Assembly (NCBI RefSeq): GCF_023015905.1
Contig: NZ_JALKBD010000016.1
Coordinates: forward strand, 1 to 64,000
Length of the DNA stretch: 64,000 nucleotides
Source: Arenibacter sp. F20364
GTDB lineage: Bacteria > Bacteroidota > Bacteroidia > Flavobacteriales > Flavobacteriaceae
Reading direction: 5' to 3'
How positions within the stretch are numbered: position 1 is the stretch's first letter; each line of letters opens with the position of its first letter. This document shows positions 64,000-64,000 of the stretch, in pieces. The notes under the pieces are model-generated. The model did not search any database and was not told the DNA's origin. It saw only the letters and a program-made list of their open reading frames with translations. A program made the translations under genes and the position numbers.

Positions 64000-64000
64000 T

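Noticed and set aside
1-64000. CRISPR arrays, prophage or insertion sequences
   Set aside because: No regularly spaced repeats, integrase, transposase or phage structural genes were found.

Overview
The window is chromosomal DNA of a Bacteroidota bacterium, most likely a marine member of the Flavobacteriaceae (Maribacter/Arenibacter/Zobellia-like; the genus is inference). The evidence is an AT-rich genome with almost no Shine-Dalgarno sequences, promoters of the Bacteroidota type (TTG then TAnnTTTG), a TonB receptor with a carboxypeptidase-regulatory N-domain, the his order hisG-D-C-B-H-A-F-IE with fused hisB and hisIE, a 287-residue RpoD-type sigma factor, and many lipoproteins. I see no phage, insertion sequence, CRISPR array, tRNA or rRNA.

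Layout. 0.4-5 kb: a lipoprotein, a secreted metallophosphoesterase and RecQ. 5.4-8.4 kb: a TonB receptor behind a small histidine-rich protein, probably for metal uptake. 8.4-10.9 kb: repeat-rich spacers, a 46-codon ORF and a secreted amidohydrolase. 10.9-20.5 kb: one long minus-strand cluster for a periplasmic molybdenum hydroxylase (2Fe-2S subunit, Tat-exported Mo subunit) with moaD, moaA, mobA, moeB-rhodanese, a YdjC deacetylase, moeA, xdhC and a mocA-like gene; moaC, moaE and mogA/moaB are not in it. 20.7-28.9 kb: a NagB-like sugar-phosphate isomerase, VWA and OmpA lipoproteins, a GDPD-alkaline phosphatase fusion, a 55-residue membrane protein, and three envelope enzymes (M14 peptidase, amidase, 3D-domain lipoprotein). 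28.9-35.8 kb: FRG protein, short DEAD-type ATPase, MenB, a glycosyltransferase, an SF2 helicase and DUF6155. Two near-identical small-RNA-like units lie here.

36-41 kb: a sigma factor converges on a minus-strand unit made of a degenerate hybrid histidine kinase (phospho-acceptor His replaced by Asp), a membrane-anchored helical-repeat protein, a 68-codon ORF and two paralogous micropeptides. All of this ends at one shared 19-bp terminator stem, and it is the best candidate here for an undescribed system. 41-54.5 kb: dipeptidase, thioesterase, a 'glyoxalase'-named hypothetical, DUF2461, cysE-cysM, CorA, TruA, a MoxR-VWA pair, DUF1853 and a GH109-like oxidoreductase.

54.6-62.6 kb: a complete histidine operon with a GNAT gene inside it. 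It is preceded by an 18-codon leader peptide with four consecutive His codons and a terminator hairpin, which is a classical attenuator. The predicted promoter is so close to the leader AUG that the leader would be translated from a leaderless mRNA. 62.6-64 kb: an SPFH/prohibitin protein and the 3' end of a membrane protein cut by the window edge.
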